A stretch of 64,000 nt of DNA from positions 186,001 to 250,000 of the forward strand of contig NZ_CVRM01000031.1 in NCBI RefSeq assembly GCF_001258055.1, in the 5' to 3' direction. Below are positions 52,701 through 61,260 of the stretch, one piece after another. The notes under the pieces were generated by a model that made no database searches, was not told the DNA's origin, and worked only from the letters and a program-made list of their open reading frames with translations. The DNA comes from Phaeobacter italicus. GTDB lineage: Bacteria > Pseudomonadota > Alphaproteobacteria > Rhodobacterales > Rhodobacteraceae. Numbering within the stretch: position 1 is the first letter of the stretch; every line of letters begins with the position of its first letter. The position numbers were made by a program, and so were the translations under genes.

Positions 52701-53158
52701 TGGTCGTCACCGGCAACGACCAGAACGCCGCCTTTTTCAGACGATCCATAGGCGTTGCCGTGTTTCAGCGCATCGCCGGATCTGTCGACACCGGGTCCTT
52801 TGCCGTACCACATGGAAAAGACCCCTTCGACCTCGCAGTGCGGATCAAGAATGGCCTGCTGTGCGCCCAGGACGGCGGTTGCGCCAAGATCTTCATTCAC
52901 GGCAGGCATGAAGGTGATCTTGTTTTCTTCCATCCGCTTTTTTGAGCGCCAGAATTCGAGATCAACACCGCCAAGCGGCGATCCACGGTAGCCGGAGACA
53001 AAGCCAGCAGTGTTCAGACCGGCCTCACGGTCGCGGCGCGCCTGATCCAACATGATCCGGGCCAACGCCTGGGTGCCGGTCAGGAAAACCCGGCCACTGG
53101 TCAGATTGTATCGGTCTTCCAGCTGATAGCTGCAGAAGTCATGGTTGAGCTGGGTCAT
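49736..53158 (-). CDS. Indolepyruvate ferredoxin oxidoreductase, fused IorA-IorB type
   Basis: The protein has 1140 residues. The TPP-binding region contains SGCPHNTSTKLPEGSKANSGIGCH. A ferredoxin-like segment, LVCEGCGDCSVESNCLSVEP, follows, and the gamma domain begins DLLVTGVGGTGVVTVGALI. It oxidatively decarboxylates aryl 2-oxo acids (from aromatic or branched amino acids) to acyl-CoA and reduced ferredoxin. ATG 53158 follows AAGGGATC; the ATG at 53179 is less likely. It is divergent from an Lrp/AsnC regulator, which usually controls it. Confidence 0.94.
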   Translation of the reverse strand: MTQLNHDFCSYQLEDRYNLTSGRVFLTGTQALARIMLDQARRDREAGLNTAGFVSGYRGSPLGGVDLEFWRSKKRMEENKITFMPAVNEDLGATAVLGAQQAILDPHCEVEGVFSMWYGKGPGVDRSGDALKHGNAYGSSEKGGVLVVAGDDHGCVSSSMPHQSDVAFMSWFMPVLNPADVAEFLSFGEYGFALSRYSGTWVGFKAVSETVESARSVDLQADRTFTYPELPDYPGGLHIRRSDLPSPEIETRIHAKLRAVRAFAEANPIDRRVYDIPDAPFGFVTTGKGHLDLMEALRLLGLDETACKRLGIDIYKVGMVWPLARTEALRFVKGKQEVLVVEEKRGIIESQFKEYFYDWPGDKPQRMVGKHDSQGNPLIPWTGELSPLTLVPIVAERLNRFFPEEKLLEKARALTEQPPKLLNIPGATRTPYFCSGCPHNTSTKLPEGSKANSGIGCHVMASWMDRDTAGYAQMGGEGVPWTVASQYNGGKHVFQNLGEGTWYHSGSLAIRQAVAAGTNITYKILYNDAVAMTGGQPVDGPVSVSGIAQTCRAEGVERIALVSDDIAKFSPADFPANTSFHDRSEMDVLQRELRDIPGVTVLIYEQTCATEKRRRRKRGKMEDPKKFAFINDLVCEGCGDCSVESNCLSVEPKETPFGRKRKINLSSCNKDFSCLNGFCPSFVTVEGAERRKKQIADLNANALMAGLPTPQLPRLDTPFDLLVTGVGGTGVVTVGALITMAAHLEGKGASVLDFTGFAQKFGTVLGYIRLSNSPDTLNQVRIDQSAADAVIGCDVVVSSAPKASAHYRPGTKMVLNHAEMPTGDLVLRRDADLMASLRESEIANVIGAENLSGFDANEAAETLLGDAVLANVMMLGFAWQKGLVPVSAGALDQAIVLNGVAIEKNRLALAIGRALAADPSRLAQHYAEEPATEESLKDLIDRRATFLTGYQDVDYARSYTAALDALYNALPEQKAEELTTAAARALFKLMAYKDEFEVARLLSTDSFAHQLSTEFEGDFKVKYHLAPALLSRKTDARGRPRKMQFGQWLRPALKVLSKGRRLRNSRFNPFAYHEEARLHRDLLQWYREVLNAAAKRYDADKHESWLAVLSAPMDIRGYGPVRMEAAEKTRAEVDALLAGL

Positions 53159-53199
53159 CGCGAAGATCCCTTGCGCCAAAGGTGAGTGTGGTGGTCAAT

Positions 53200-53281
53200 T
53201 TGCGCAAGGCTATCCCGAATTCGGTGGAAAATTTCACCAGATCGTGTTTCAGTTTGCGTGAAATCGGATAGAATTTCCGAT
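53200..53281. promoter_or_regulatory. Cluster of inverted repeats between the oxidoreductase and Lrp genes
   Basis: In 82 bases there are TTGCGCAA (53200), CCGAATTCGG (53215), ATTTCAC with GTGAAAT (53231 and 53258) and ATCGGA-N7-TCCGAT (53263-53281). The last is nearest the Lrp gene and has the length and AT-rich centre of Lrp-type sites. These probably serve the Lrp/AsnC protein for both promoters; which one is bound is not known. Confidence 0.5.
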
Positions 53282-53311
53282 ATGTATGTTGAATTCGGAT
53301 AAGGTTTTTAC

Positions 53312-53776
53312 ATGGCCGTTGTTTTGGATGATCGTGACCGCAGGATCCTCACCCTGCTGCAACAGGACGCACGGACGTCTAACGCGGAGCTGGCAGAGGC
53401 CGTGGGGATGTCGGCGTCGGCGTTTTGGCGGCGTGTTCGGGCACTGGAAGAGGCAGGCGTCATCGAACGATATGGCGCGGTTGTGAACCCCGCTGCGATG
53501 GGGTTGGGGTTCCATGCCATCGTTCATGTGCACCTCACACGGCACGATCCTGACAAGCTCACGGATTTCATTCGCGCAGTTGAGACAAACGATCTGGTCC
53601 AGGAATGTTATGCAACAACAGGGCAGGCTGACTATCACCTACGTGTGTTGGCGCCGGACCTGGACGCGTACAACCGTTTTCTGGAGTCTTTTCTGTTTCG
53701 CTTGCCTGCGGTGGCAAGTGCGCAAACCAATGTCGTGTTGCGCACGATCAAGCGGGACAAGCCTGTGCGCCCCTGA
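53312..53776 (+). CDS. Lrp/AsnC-family regulator
   Basis: The protein has 154 residues. LQQDARTSNAELAEAVGMSASAFWRRVRALEEAGVI (about 14-49) is the helix-turn-helix, followed by the RAM ligand-binding domain with VQECYATTGQADYHLRVLAPDLDAYNRFL. An amino acid or aryl pyruvate is the expected effector. It is divergent from the indolepyruvate oxidoreductase gene, the usual target arrangement. Confidence 0.93.
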   Translation: MAVVLDDRDRRILTLLQQDARTSNAELAEAVGMSASAFWRRVRALEEAGVIERYGAVVNPAAMGLGFHAIVHVHLTRHDPDKLTDFIRAVETNDLVQECYATTGQADYHLRVLAPDLDAYNRFLESFLFRLPAVASAQTNVVLRTIKRDKPVRP

Positions 53777-53801
53777 TCGGGCTGGCCGGGTCTGACCGGG
53801 G

Positions 53802-54260
53802 CTAGGCCGCGACGAAATACACCCAGGCGGCGGCCATCGCGAGATATGTCAGTTGATGCAGGGCCTGATCTGTTCCCATCGCGCGCCAGAAGGTGGCCAT
53901 GTTGGGCGAGAGGCATTTCTTTTCAGAATAGCAAGCCTTGCCGTAGTCGATGTTGAAGTGCGCGATCCACTCAAGTGCGCAGACAATCAGGATGAACCCA
54001 ACCGGCGCCCCCATGATGACAAAGGCAAGGATTGATCCCAAAGCATGGACGCCAGCATGCTGTGCACGTCCGGCGTGGAAATATTCGCCCCGCCCGGACA
54101 GCATCTTGGGAGTTTGCAGATAGAAGTCGGCAAACATGTGCTTGATCTGGAACAAGCAGATTAGTCCCAAAAGGGAACCGACGTGTTCTGGCAAGGGTCC
54201 GGCCTCATTTGCTTTCGCGCACTCTGAAACCTTACGGATTTTTTCAGCACTGGCAAACAC
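53802..54260 (-). CDS. DUF3307-like membrane protein
   Basis: The protein is up to 152 residues. After a polar N-terminus, LLGLICLFQIKHMFADFYLQTPKML opens the DUF3307 domain. The later segment HALGSILAFVIMGAPVGFILIVCALEWIAHFNIDYGK and a C-terminal helix give about four membrane passes. The function is unknown. The GTG at 54260 is the longest option; an internal TTG at 54194 is possible. It is divergent from the ABC-like gene with a 147-base gap. Confidence 0.7.
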   Translation of the reverse strand: MFASAEKIRKVSECAKANEAGPLPEHVGSLLGLICLFQIKHMFADFYLQTPKMLSGRGEYFHAGRAQHAGVHALGSILAFVIMGAPVGFILIVCALEWIAHFNIDYGKACYSEKKCLSPNMATFWRAMGTDQALHQLTYLAMAAAWVYFVAA

Positions 54261-54407
54261 CGTCTCGTGTCTTGGACCAACGACGCCCCGTCAGGCTATC
54301 GTGCAGCAATCTGAAACAGGCGCTGTCGCGGTCAGACCATTGCCTGTCCACAGCGATCCGGCTACCCATGAAGGGATAGGTTTCGCCAGCCACTTCGGAG
54401 CGGTCCC

Positions 54408-57400
54408 ATAGAACGCACACTCTTTCAGTTTATCTGGAAATACTCCAAGCGCGATCAACTCGTTCTGCTGGTTGTGACAGCCTGCCTGTTTCCGCTGCTC
54501 TACCTGACCCTTGAATTGCCAAAGCGGATTATCAATGACGCGATCGGTGCCCAGAGTGGCCTGATTGATGTCTTCGGCTATGAGCTGGAGCAACTGCATT
54601 ATCTGTGGCTTTTGTGCGGTGCTTTCCTGCTGGCAGTTTTGGCGCACGGGCTGTTGAAGATGCGGATCAACACCATGAAGGGCGTGCTGGCAGAGCGTAT
54701 GCTACGCCGCTTTCGCTATCGGTTGATCTCGCGGGTCCTGCGCTTTCCGCAACCCTATTTTGAACGGGTTAGTCAGGGCGAACTGGTCTCGATGATCACT
54801 TCGGAAAGCGAACCGATGGGTGGTTTGATGGGGGATGCGGTGAGCCAGCCTGTCTTGCAGGCGGGACAGATGCTGACCATCCTCTACTTTCTGTTCATGC
54901 AGAATGTCTGGTTCGGACTTGCAGCGGTCGCCCTTATTCCGTTGCAGGGATGGCTGATCCCGATGCTTCAACGGCAGATCAACCTGCTGAACAAGAAGCG
55001 GATCAAGCAGGTCAGGGCGCTTGCGTCCGAAATTGGCGAAAGTGCTGCTGGGGCCGCCACGCTGAGGCTGAATGGCGGGTGGCGGTACCGCATGGCGGTG
55101 ATCACGGATCGGCTCGGCAATCTCTACGACATCCGGTTCGAGATCTATCAGAAGAAATTCTTCATGAAGTTTCTCAATAACTTCATCACCCAGCTGACGC
55201 CGTTCCTGTTTTACGCAGTTGGCGGATATCTCGTGCTTGAAGGCAAAGTTTCATTGGGGGCGCTGGTGGCGGCGTTGGCGGCCTACAAGGATCTGGCCTC
55301 ACCTTGGAAAGAGCTCCTTGCCTATTACAACCAGACGCAGGACATGGCCCTGCGCTGGGAAGTCATACTTGAGCGGTTCGACCCGGCCGGTATGGTGAAT
55401 GAAGACCTGATGACGGGCTCACCTGATAAGCTCACACGGCTGCACGGTGACATTGTCATCAAAGGGGTCAACGTCCGCGACGCTGACGGCAATCTTGTGC
55501 TTGAAGATCTGAACGCGAGTTTTCCGTCTGGTCGTGTTATCGGCGTTGCAGCCCCATCGGAAGAAGATCGCAGGGCGCTGGCGGGGGTGCTGACACGCGA
55601 ACTGCTGCCCTCGGCGGGTGAGGTTAGTATTGGCGGCCAGGACATGCGTGAGATCCATCAGGCCGTCATTGCGGCACGCATCGGCCACGCCAACTCCCGA
55701 CCGGTCCTGTTTCAGGGGTCGTTTGGGGACAATGTAATGATGCCGATCCGGCAACGTCCGCTGAGCGGGGCGCGGGATGTGCGGCGATATGATGTTGCGC
55801 AGCGGGCAGGCAACAGCCCGGATCCGCTGGACGCCTCCTGGCTGGATCCCGCTCTGGCCGGCTTCTCAAGCGAGAGTGAGCTGCGCGATTGGTGGCTGAA
55901 ACTTGTTGCAGGTATCGGCTCTGATACGGCTCTTTTCCGGCGTGGGGTCGAGCAACGCTTTGATCCCAAGACCCACAAGAAGCTGGCAGAGCGGCTGGTA
56001 GAGCTGCGCCCGACCGTCCAGAGAGCGATCGATGATGCGGGGCTTTCGGCCTATGTCCATTTTCTCGACCGCGAAACCTACAACCCCGCATTGCCGGTGG
56101 CAGAGAACCTCCTTTACGCAACATCGCCTGTTCGGATTACCGAAGACGTCCTGCGGGAACAGGATGACTTCCTCGATCAGCTGCGCGAGTTGAAGCTGGA
56201 TAGCGACCTTGTCGCGCTTAGCCGCGATGTCGTTGAAATGCTGCGGCAGATCTTTGGTATCGATGGCACGGATCATCCGCTGTTTCGCAAACTGGGGCTT
56301 GAGGCATCGGCGTATGAGGGGGCGTTGTCCCTTGTCGCCAAAAGCCGCGATGCAGGTGTCGGCGCACTGAGCCACGAGGAACTGGCGCGGTTGTTGATCG
56401 TTCCTTTCAGTATTTCCGCCGAACAGATTGGGGCTGCGTTTGGTGACGAGATAGCGGATCGCATTCTCGCATTCCGCAAGAGCCACTCGAAACAGCTGAT
56501 GGATACCATCGGCGACATTTTCGAACCTCTTGACCCTGCCAGTTTCGCGCCGGGCCTGAATGTGCTTGAAAACGCGCTGTTTGGTAAAGTGTCCGACACT
56601 GCGGGCGCACGGGCTGAGGAAGTTCAGAAAAAGGTGTCGGAAGTGCTGGCCGACAGCGGTGTGCGCGATCTGGTGGTAGAGCTGATCTTTGACCTGCCGA
56701 TTGCGTTGGGTGGGCAGGGGCTGGCTGCGAGCTTTGCCGAGCCGCTCGCATTTTCCCGCGCTTCAATCAAGCGCCCTGACATCCTGATCCTGGACAGCGC
56801 AATGGCGAGTTATGATCTCGACACCCGCATAGCGATCCACAAGAACCTCCGCAAATTGCTTCCTGAAACCACGTTGATCTATCTTGGAAGCGGTTTTGAA
56901 AGCCCCGAAGTCTTTGACAGCTATTACGAGCTGCGTCAGGGGCGGTTGGTCAGCGAACTGCCTGCTGCAGAGGCCACGACGGATGGGGCGGGCAGCGCGG
57001 ATCTTGCCCGCAAATTGCGCGCGCTCGAACAGACAGAGCTGTTTTCTGGCCTGAACCGCCGCCAGATGCGTCTCCTCGCATTTGGCGCGCGCTGGTACAC
57101 CGCCAAGGCTGGTGACAGTGTGTTTCTCAAGGATGATGAGGCGAGTGATGGCGCCTATATGGTGCTGGAGGGCGAAGCAGGTCTGTATCTGCCGCAGGAA
57201 GGGGCTGACCGGCTGGTTGCAAAGGTCGGCCCTGGGCGGCTCGTTGGCGAACTGGGGTTGATCCGAAAAGAGCCGCGCGCATTGAGCATGCTGGCAGAGA
57301 CGGATCTGACCTGTCTTCGCATTGGCGAGGAAGAGTTCCTCGCAGTGGTGGAAAACGACGCCGCAACCGCATTCAAACTTTTGCAGGTGGTTGCGGGGTA

Positions 57401-57413
57401 CGTCTCTAATTGA
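54408..57413 (+). CDS. ABC-exporter-like protein with a degenerate ATPase domain and a C-terminal cNMP-binding domain
   Basis: The protein is about 1001 residues from a proposed ATA start (979 from GTG 54474). An exporter-type membrane domain (about 30-320) is followed by an NBD in which Walker A reads GVAAPSEEDRRA with no GKS (near 379). A Q-loop-like VLFQGSFGDNVM follows near 430, then about 270 inserted residues, a changed signature (ALGGQGLAASFAEPLAFSRA, near 768), a Walker B without Glu (ILILDSAMASYD) and no H-loop His. A CRP-like domain follows (about 875-1000). ATP hydrolysis looks impossible; the role is unknown. GGAG precedes the ATA by seven bases. Confidence 0.82.
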   Translation: MERTLFQFIWKYSKRDQLVLLVVTACLFPLLYLTLELPKRIINDAIGAQSGLIDVFGYELEQLHYLWLLCGAFLLAVLAHGLLKMRINTMKGVLAERMLRRFRYRLISRVLRFPQPYFERVSQGELVSMITSESEPMGGLMGDAVSQPVLQAGQMLTILYFLFMQNVWFGLAAVALIPLQGWLIPMLQRQINLLNKKRIKQVRALASEIGESAAGAATLRLNGGWRYRMAVITDRLGNLYDIRFEIYQKKFFMKFLNNFITQLTPFLFYAVGGYLVLEGKVSLGALVAALAAYKDLASPWKELLAYYNQTQDMALRWEVILERFDPAGMVNEDLMTGSPDKLTRLHGDIVIKGVNVRDADGNLVLEDLNASFPSGRVIGVAAPSEEDRRALAGVLTRELLPSAGEVSIGGQDMREIHQAVIAARIGHANSRPVLFQGSFGDNVMMPIRQRPLSGARDVRRYDVAQRAGNSPDPLDASWLDPALAGFSSESELRDWWLKLVAGIGSDTALFRRGVEQRFDPKTHKKLAERLVELRPTVQRAIDDAGLSAYVHFLDRETYNPALPVAENLLYATSPVRITEDVLREQDDFLDQLRELKLDSDLVALSRDVVEMLRQIFGIDGTDHPLFRKLGLEASAYEGALSLVAKSRDAGVGALSHEELARLLIVPFSISAEQIGAAFGDEIADRILAFRKSHSKQLMDTIGDIFEPLDPASFAPGLNVLENALFGKVSDTAGARAEEVQKKVSEVLADSGVRDLVVELIFDLPIALGGQGLAASFAEPLAFSRASIKRPDILILDSAMASYDLDTRIAIHKNLRKLLPETTLIYLGSGFESPEVFDSYYELRQGRLVSELPAAEATTDGAGSADLARKLRALEQTELFSGLNRRQMRLLAFGARWYTAKAGDSVFLKDDEASDGAYMVLEGEAGLYLPQEGADRLVAKVGPGRLVGELGLIRKEPRALSMLAETDLTCLRIGEEEFLAVVENDAATAFKLLQVVAGYVSN

Positions 57414-57419
57414 TCAACA

Positions 57420-57439
57420 AGCCCCGAGAGACGGGGGCT
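57420..57439. terminator. Hairpin between the ABC-like and enolase-superfamily genes
   Basis: AGCCCC (57420) pairs with GGGGCT (57434-57439), with CG pairs extending inward. It lies at the convergent gene ends. The reverse tail TGTTG is only weakly U-rich. Confidence 0.45.
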
Positions 57440-57444
57440 GCGCC

Positions 57445-58677
57445 TCAGTCCTTGGACGGTGGGGCGCCGCCGACGAAGGTGTTTCCCTCGGCATAGTTGC
57501 AGGGGGCATCCTGCATGTTCAGGTGCAGGTCGTCACCTGTGAACGGGTGCGCACGCGCGAGGTCTTCGTCCACGTCGATCCCCAATCCGGGGGCATCTGA
57601 CGGGATCACAAACCCGTCTTCTACGGTGATTGTGTTTTTGATCAGGTCAGAATGGAAAGGGGTTTCGATGGTTTCGATCATCAACAGATTGGGGATCGAG
57701 GCTGCGAGTTGAATGTTGGCTGCCCATTCGACCGGACCTGCGTAAAGATGTGGCGCCATCTGCGCACCAAAGACTTCGGCGATGGCGGCAATCTTCTTGG
57801 TCTCCCACAGGCCACCGGCCCGACCCAGAGCAGGTTGCAAAATTTCGGCTGCGCCCGCACGCAGGACGGCAGCGAATTCTGTCTTGGTGGTCAGCCGCTC
57901 GCCTGTGGCTACGGGGATACGCACCTGGGCTGCAACGCGGGCCATGTCCTCGATCATGTCCGGAGGCGTGGGCTCTTCGAACCACAGCGGCTGATATGGC
58001 TCCAGCGCCTGACCAAGCCGGATTGCGCCAGCCGGGGTGAACTGGCCATGTGTGCCAAACAGCAGATCGGCCCGCTCGCCAACGGCATCGCGAATGGCAC
58101 GGCAAAAGGCAACGGATTGGGCGATGTCGCTTTGGGCAGGCATATGACCACCGCGCATCGTGTAGGGACCAGCCGGATCAAATTTCACTGCCGTATAGCC
58201 CTTGGCGACCATCGCGGCTGCGGATTCGGCAGCTAGGTCCGGGTCGTTCCAGAAGGCATCGATATCATGGCCGTCCTGGGGGTAGAGGTACGTGTATGCG
58301 CGCAGGCGATCATTCATTCGCCCGCCCATCAGCGCATGGACCGGGCGATCACGGTCTTTGCCAAGGATATCCCAACACGCGATTTCAAGCCCGCTAAACG
58401 CGCCCATCACGGTAAGATCAGGCCGTTGTGTGAAGCCGGATGAATAGACCCTGCGGAACATCCACTCGATGTTTTCTGGGGATTGTCCCTGCATATGGCG
58501 GTTGAAAACGTCTTCGATCACATGGCGCATGGCCTCTGGACCAATCGTCGCGGCATAGCATTCGCCCCATCCGGTGATGCCTGTGTCCGTGGTCAATTTG
58601 ACCAAAATCCAATAGCGCCCTCCCCAACCGGGAGCAGGTGGGGCGGTGATGATCACGTCGAGGTCTTGGAGTTTCAT
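57445..58677 (-). CDS. Enolase-superfamily (mandelate racemase/MLE) sugar-acid enzyme
   Basis: The protein has 410 residues. The capping domain is followed by a barrel with the Lys of YTAVKFDPAG, the Glu ligands in PLWFEEPTPP and VATGERLTT, and MAPHLYAGP with a catalytic-type His. Where many members have Asp-x-His (first metal ligand), this one reads FGTHGQFT, so the usual Asp is not obvious. The closest families are acid-sugar dehydratases and cycloisomerases. The alcohol dehydrogenase gene lies 31 bases upstream in the same direction. The substrate is not assignable. Confidence 0.86.
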   Translation of the reverse strand: MKLQDLDVIITAPPAPGWGGRYWILVKLTTDTGITGWGECYAATIGPEAMRHVIEDVFNRHMQGQSPENIEWMFRRVYSSGFTQRPDLTVMGAFSGLEIACWDILGKDRDRPVHALMGGRMNDRLRAYTYLYPQDGHDIDAFWNDPDLAAESAAAMVAKGYTAVKFDPAGPYTMRGGHMPAQSDIAQSVAFCRAIRDAVGERADLLFGTHGQFTPAGAIRLGQALEPYQPLWFEEPTPPDMIEDMARVAAQVRIPVATGERLTTKTEFAAVLRAGAAEILQPALGRAGGLWETKKIAAIAEVFGAQMAPHLYAGPVEWAANIQLAASIPNLLMIETIETPFHSDLIKNTITVEDGFVIPSDAPGLGIDVDEDLARAHPFTGDDLHLNMQDAPCNYAEGNTFVGGAPPSKD

Positions 58678-58708
58678 CAGGATCTAACCTTGGGATTAGG
58701 GTCTATTC

Positions 58709-59803
58709 TTACGCGCGATCGAACAAGATGACGTTGCGGCGGGCCGCGCCTGTCTTGGTGTCGGCAATCGCTTCGTTGATCTGTTCCAAAGACCAGCGCC
58801 CGGAAATCAGCTCGTCCAGTTTCAGCCGCCCCTGCTGGTAGAGGTCGATCATCCACGGGATGTCACGCTGAATGACCACATCGCCCATCTTTGAGCCGAT
58901 CATGCCTTGTCCGATGGCGGCCATGATGACGGGCTCATAGGTCGCGGTCTCACCCGAGTGAGGCATGCCGATCATGATCATCCGGCCACCGCGGCCCATG
59001 TAACGGGCCGCCTGTTCGTAGGCAGGAATAGCCCCGACGGTGACGAGCACCACTTCAGCCCCCTTGCCGCCAAGCGCCTTGTAGCTGGCTTTCCATGGCG
59101 ATTTGAGCGAGGCAAGCACGCCGTCGGTTGCGCCGAATTCCTTGGCGATCTCGAGTTTCTCTTCGCTCATGTCGACCGCAATGATCCGTCTGGCACCTGC
59201 GATGCGCGCACCCTGGATTGCATTCAGACCAACACCGCCTGCGCCGATTACCACAACGTCCTGACCTGGCCGCAACTGCGCTGCATTGACCGCTGCTCCA
59301 ACACCGGTGATGACCCCGCATGACACGAGCGCGGCAACGTCCTTGGCCATGTCGGACGGGATCTTGACGATTTGGCGGTGGTCAACCACGACCTTTTCGG
59401 CAAAGGCGCCACAGGCCATCGCTTGCGACAGCGGCTTGCCATCCACCGTGCTGAGCGGGCCGTTTTTGTCGTCGTAAGGCGTTTCGCACAACGTCGGTGC
59501 ACCGCCTGCGCAGCTGGGGCATATCCCGCAGGACCGGATGAGCGTCACCACAACACTGTCACCTTCGCCAAAGCCTGTGACGCCTTCACCTACTGCGCTG
59601 ACGGTTCCGGCGGCCTCGTGCCCATAAACCGCGGGAAGGAATCCGCCCCAGGCCCCATCGGCGAAGGAAATGTCGCTGTGACAGATTGCGACTGCATCAA
59701 GCGTGACCTCGACTTCGCCGCTTTTGGGGGCTGCCAGCTGCACCTCTTCAATCACAAGAGGCGCGCCAAATTCGTGACAGACTGCGGCTTTGATCGTCGG
59801 CAT
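58709..59803 (-). CDS. Zinc-dependent alcohol dehydrogenase (MDR family)
   Basis: The protein has 364 residues. The catalytic zinc site is AICHSDIS and GHEAAGTV, and the structural zinc cysteines lie in CGICPSCAGGAPTLCET. The NAD-binding GAGGVGLNAIQGARIAGA has an acidic residue after it (AVDMSEEKLE), indicating NAD. It may oxidise the product of the enolase-superfamily enzyme encoded just behind it. ATG 59803 follows GGGAGAAGAG; the longer frame upstream has no family resemblance. Confidence 0.91.
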   Translation of the reverse strand: MPTIKAAVCHEFGAPLVIEEVQLAAPKSGEVEVTLDAVAICHSDISFADGAWGGFLPAVYGHEAAGTVSAVGEGVTGFGEGDSVVVTLIRSCGICPSCAGGAPTLCETPYDDKNGPLSTVDGKPLSQAMACGAFAEKVVVDHRQIVKIPSDMAKDVAALVSCGVITGVGAAVNAAQLRPGQDVVVIGAGGVGLNAIQGARIAGARRIIAVDMSEEKLEIAKEFGATDGVLASLKSPWKASYKALGGKGAEVVLVTVGAIPAYEQAARYMGRGGRMIMIGMPHSGETATYEPVIMAAIGQGMIGSKMGDVVIQRDIPWMIDLYQQGRLKLDELISGRWSLEQINEAIADTKTGAARRNVILFDRA

Positions 59804-59931
59804 GTGCTCTTCTCCCTGTTTGAGGCCACGGTGGACCGCAGCGGGACAGCTCGCAAGTCTGAAACAGGCAACGTTGCGTCGTGTCCGCTGCCGTGGCGTT
59901 CCAGGCACATGTCGGGGGAGAGATACCCCGT

Positions 59932-61260
59932 TTAGAGCGCCTTGCAGGCCTCGGCAAAGTTGCGCGCCTCCTGCGGCGCCTGTCCAAGCTGATTTTGCGC
60001 AGAAAAGACGGGGTCAAGATCAAGGTCCGGGTAGGCTTCCGTTGCCAGATCCTGCAAGGAGCGACCCGTGGAAATTGCGGTCTGGCACAGGGTTTTCACA
60101 GCGGCCTGTGCCTCTGGTCTGCGCATCACACGGGCCAGTTCAAAGGTCAGCGCCTCGGCAAAGATCGTTGCGCCAGTGCCCTCGAAAACAGCGTCCATCT
60201 GTCCGGTGTTTGGGGAAATCTCACCTGTCAGACCTTTTGCCGTTTGGGCGGCACTCGCGGCGCAGAACACGATCTGCGGCAGGCTGAGCCACTCGCCAAA
60301 CCAGCTTGCACCGTCGCGTTGGTGCTGAGGGCTGGCCGAGGTATGCAAGGCAGAAAGCTGTGCGCTCGCTTGATGAGCCAGTGCCACCAAGGCAGAGGCA
60401 GAGACCGGGTTTTGCTTTTGCGGCATGGTCGAGGACGCACCGCCAGAGGACAGGTTGATTTCTCCAACGCTGCTCTGGCTCAGTCCGATCACGTCGTTTC
60501 CGAGTTTGCCAAGGCAAACCGACACGCGCGTAAACCAATCCGCGATGCGTAAAACCGGTGTGCGGTCGCTGTGCCAGCTGCGCTTGGGATCGGTGAGCGC
60601 GAGACCCTCAGCCAGGCGCTTGCGCAGGTCTGCTGCTTCATGACCAAGGGCGCTGGCGGTTCCTGCGGCACCTGACAGGGACACCAGCAGGCAAGAGCGT
60701 CGCAACGTTGCCAGTTCCTCGAGCAGCGACAAGAGCGGCGTGCCCCATCCGGCCACAATCGCGCCGTAACTGGTGGGCGTTGCGATCTGCCCGTAGGTCC
60801 GGCCTGCAATCGGCTGCATGGCGTATGTTTCCGCCATCGGACCGAGTTGTGCGAGGATCGCCTTCAGGTCCGTCTCAACTGCAGCCATTGCCTGGCGCAG
60901 ACGCAACATCAGGCCCGTGTCCATGATATCCTGCGAAGTGGCGCCCCAATGGACGTATTGCGCATGTTCAGGCGCATTCATTTCCTCGCGCAGCGCCGCC
61001 ACCAGCGCTGGAACCGGGACACCGTTCCTGCCGGTTTCACGGGTCAATGCACCTGGGTCAAGCGCGACCTCCATCACGGCACGCCCGATTGCGGCAGCGC
61101 TGTCCTCGGGAATGAGCCCCATCGCGCCCTGGGCCTTGGCCAAAGCTCCCTCGACCAGCAGCATAGCCCGGATTTCGGCGCTGTCAGAGAATAGGCGAGA
61201 GACATCTCCTGTCTTGAACAGGTTGGCATAAAGTTGGCTGTCAAAGAGGGAGGCGGCCAT
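59932..61260 (-). CDS. pcaB: 3-carboxy-cis,cis-muconate cycloisomerase
   Basis: The protein has 442 residues of the fumarase/aspartase superfamily. VHWGATSQDIMDTGLMLRLR holds the conserved TSQD motif, and SSGGASSTMPQKQNPVSA is the superfamily signature loop. The length and motifs fit PcaB, which converts 3-carboxymuconate to 4-carboxymuconolactone in protocatechuate breakdown. Its ATG overlaps the stop of the upstream hydrolase gene by one base. Protocatechuate dioxygenase (pcaGH) is not in the window. Confidence 0.88.
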   Translation of the reverse strand: MAASLFDSQLYANLFKTGDVSRLFSDSAEIRAMLLVEGALAKAQGAMGLIPEDSAAAIGRAVMEVALDPGALTRETGRNGVPVPALVAALREEMNAPEHAQYVHWGATSQDIMDTGLMLRLRQAMAAVETDLKAILAQLGPMAETYAMQPIAGRTYGQIATPTSYGAIVAGWGTPLLSLLEELATLRRSCLLVSLSGAAGTASALGHEAADLRKRLAEGLALTDPKRSWHSDRTPVLRIADWFTRVSVCLGKLGNDVIGLSQSSVGEINLSSGGASSTMPQKQNPVSASALVALAHQASAQLSALHTSASPQHQRDGASWFGEWLSLPQIVFCAASAAQTAKGLTGEISPNTGQMDAVFEGTGATIFAEALTFELARVMRRPEAQAAVKTLCQTAISTGRSLQDLATEAYPDLDLDPVFSAQNQLGQAPQEARNFAEACKAL

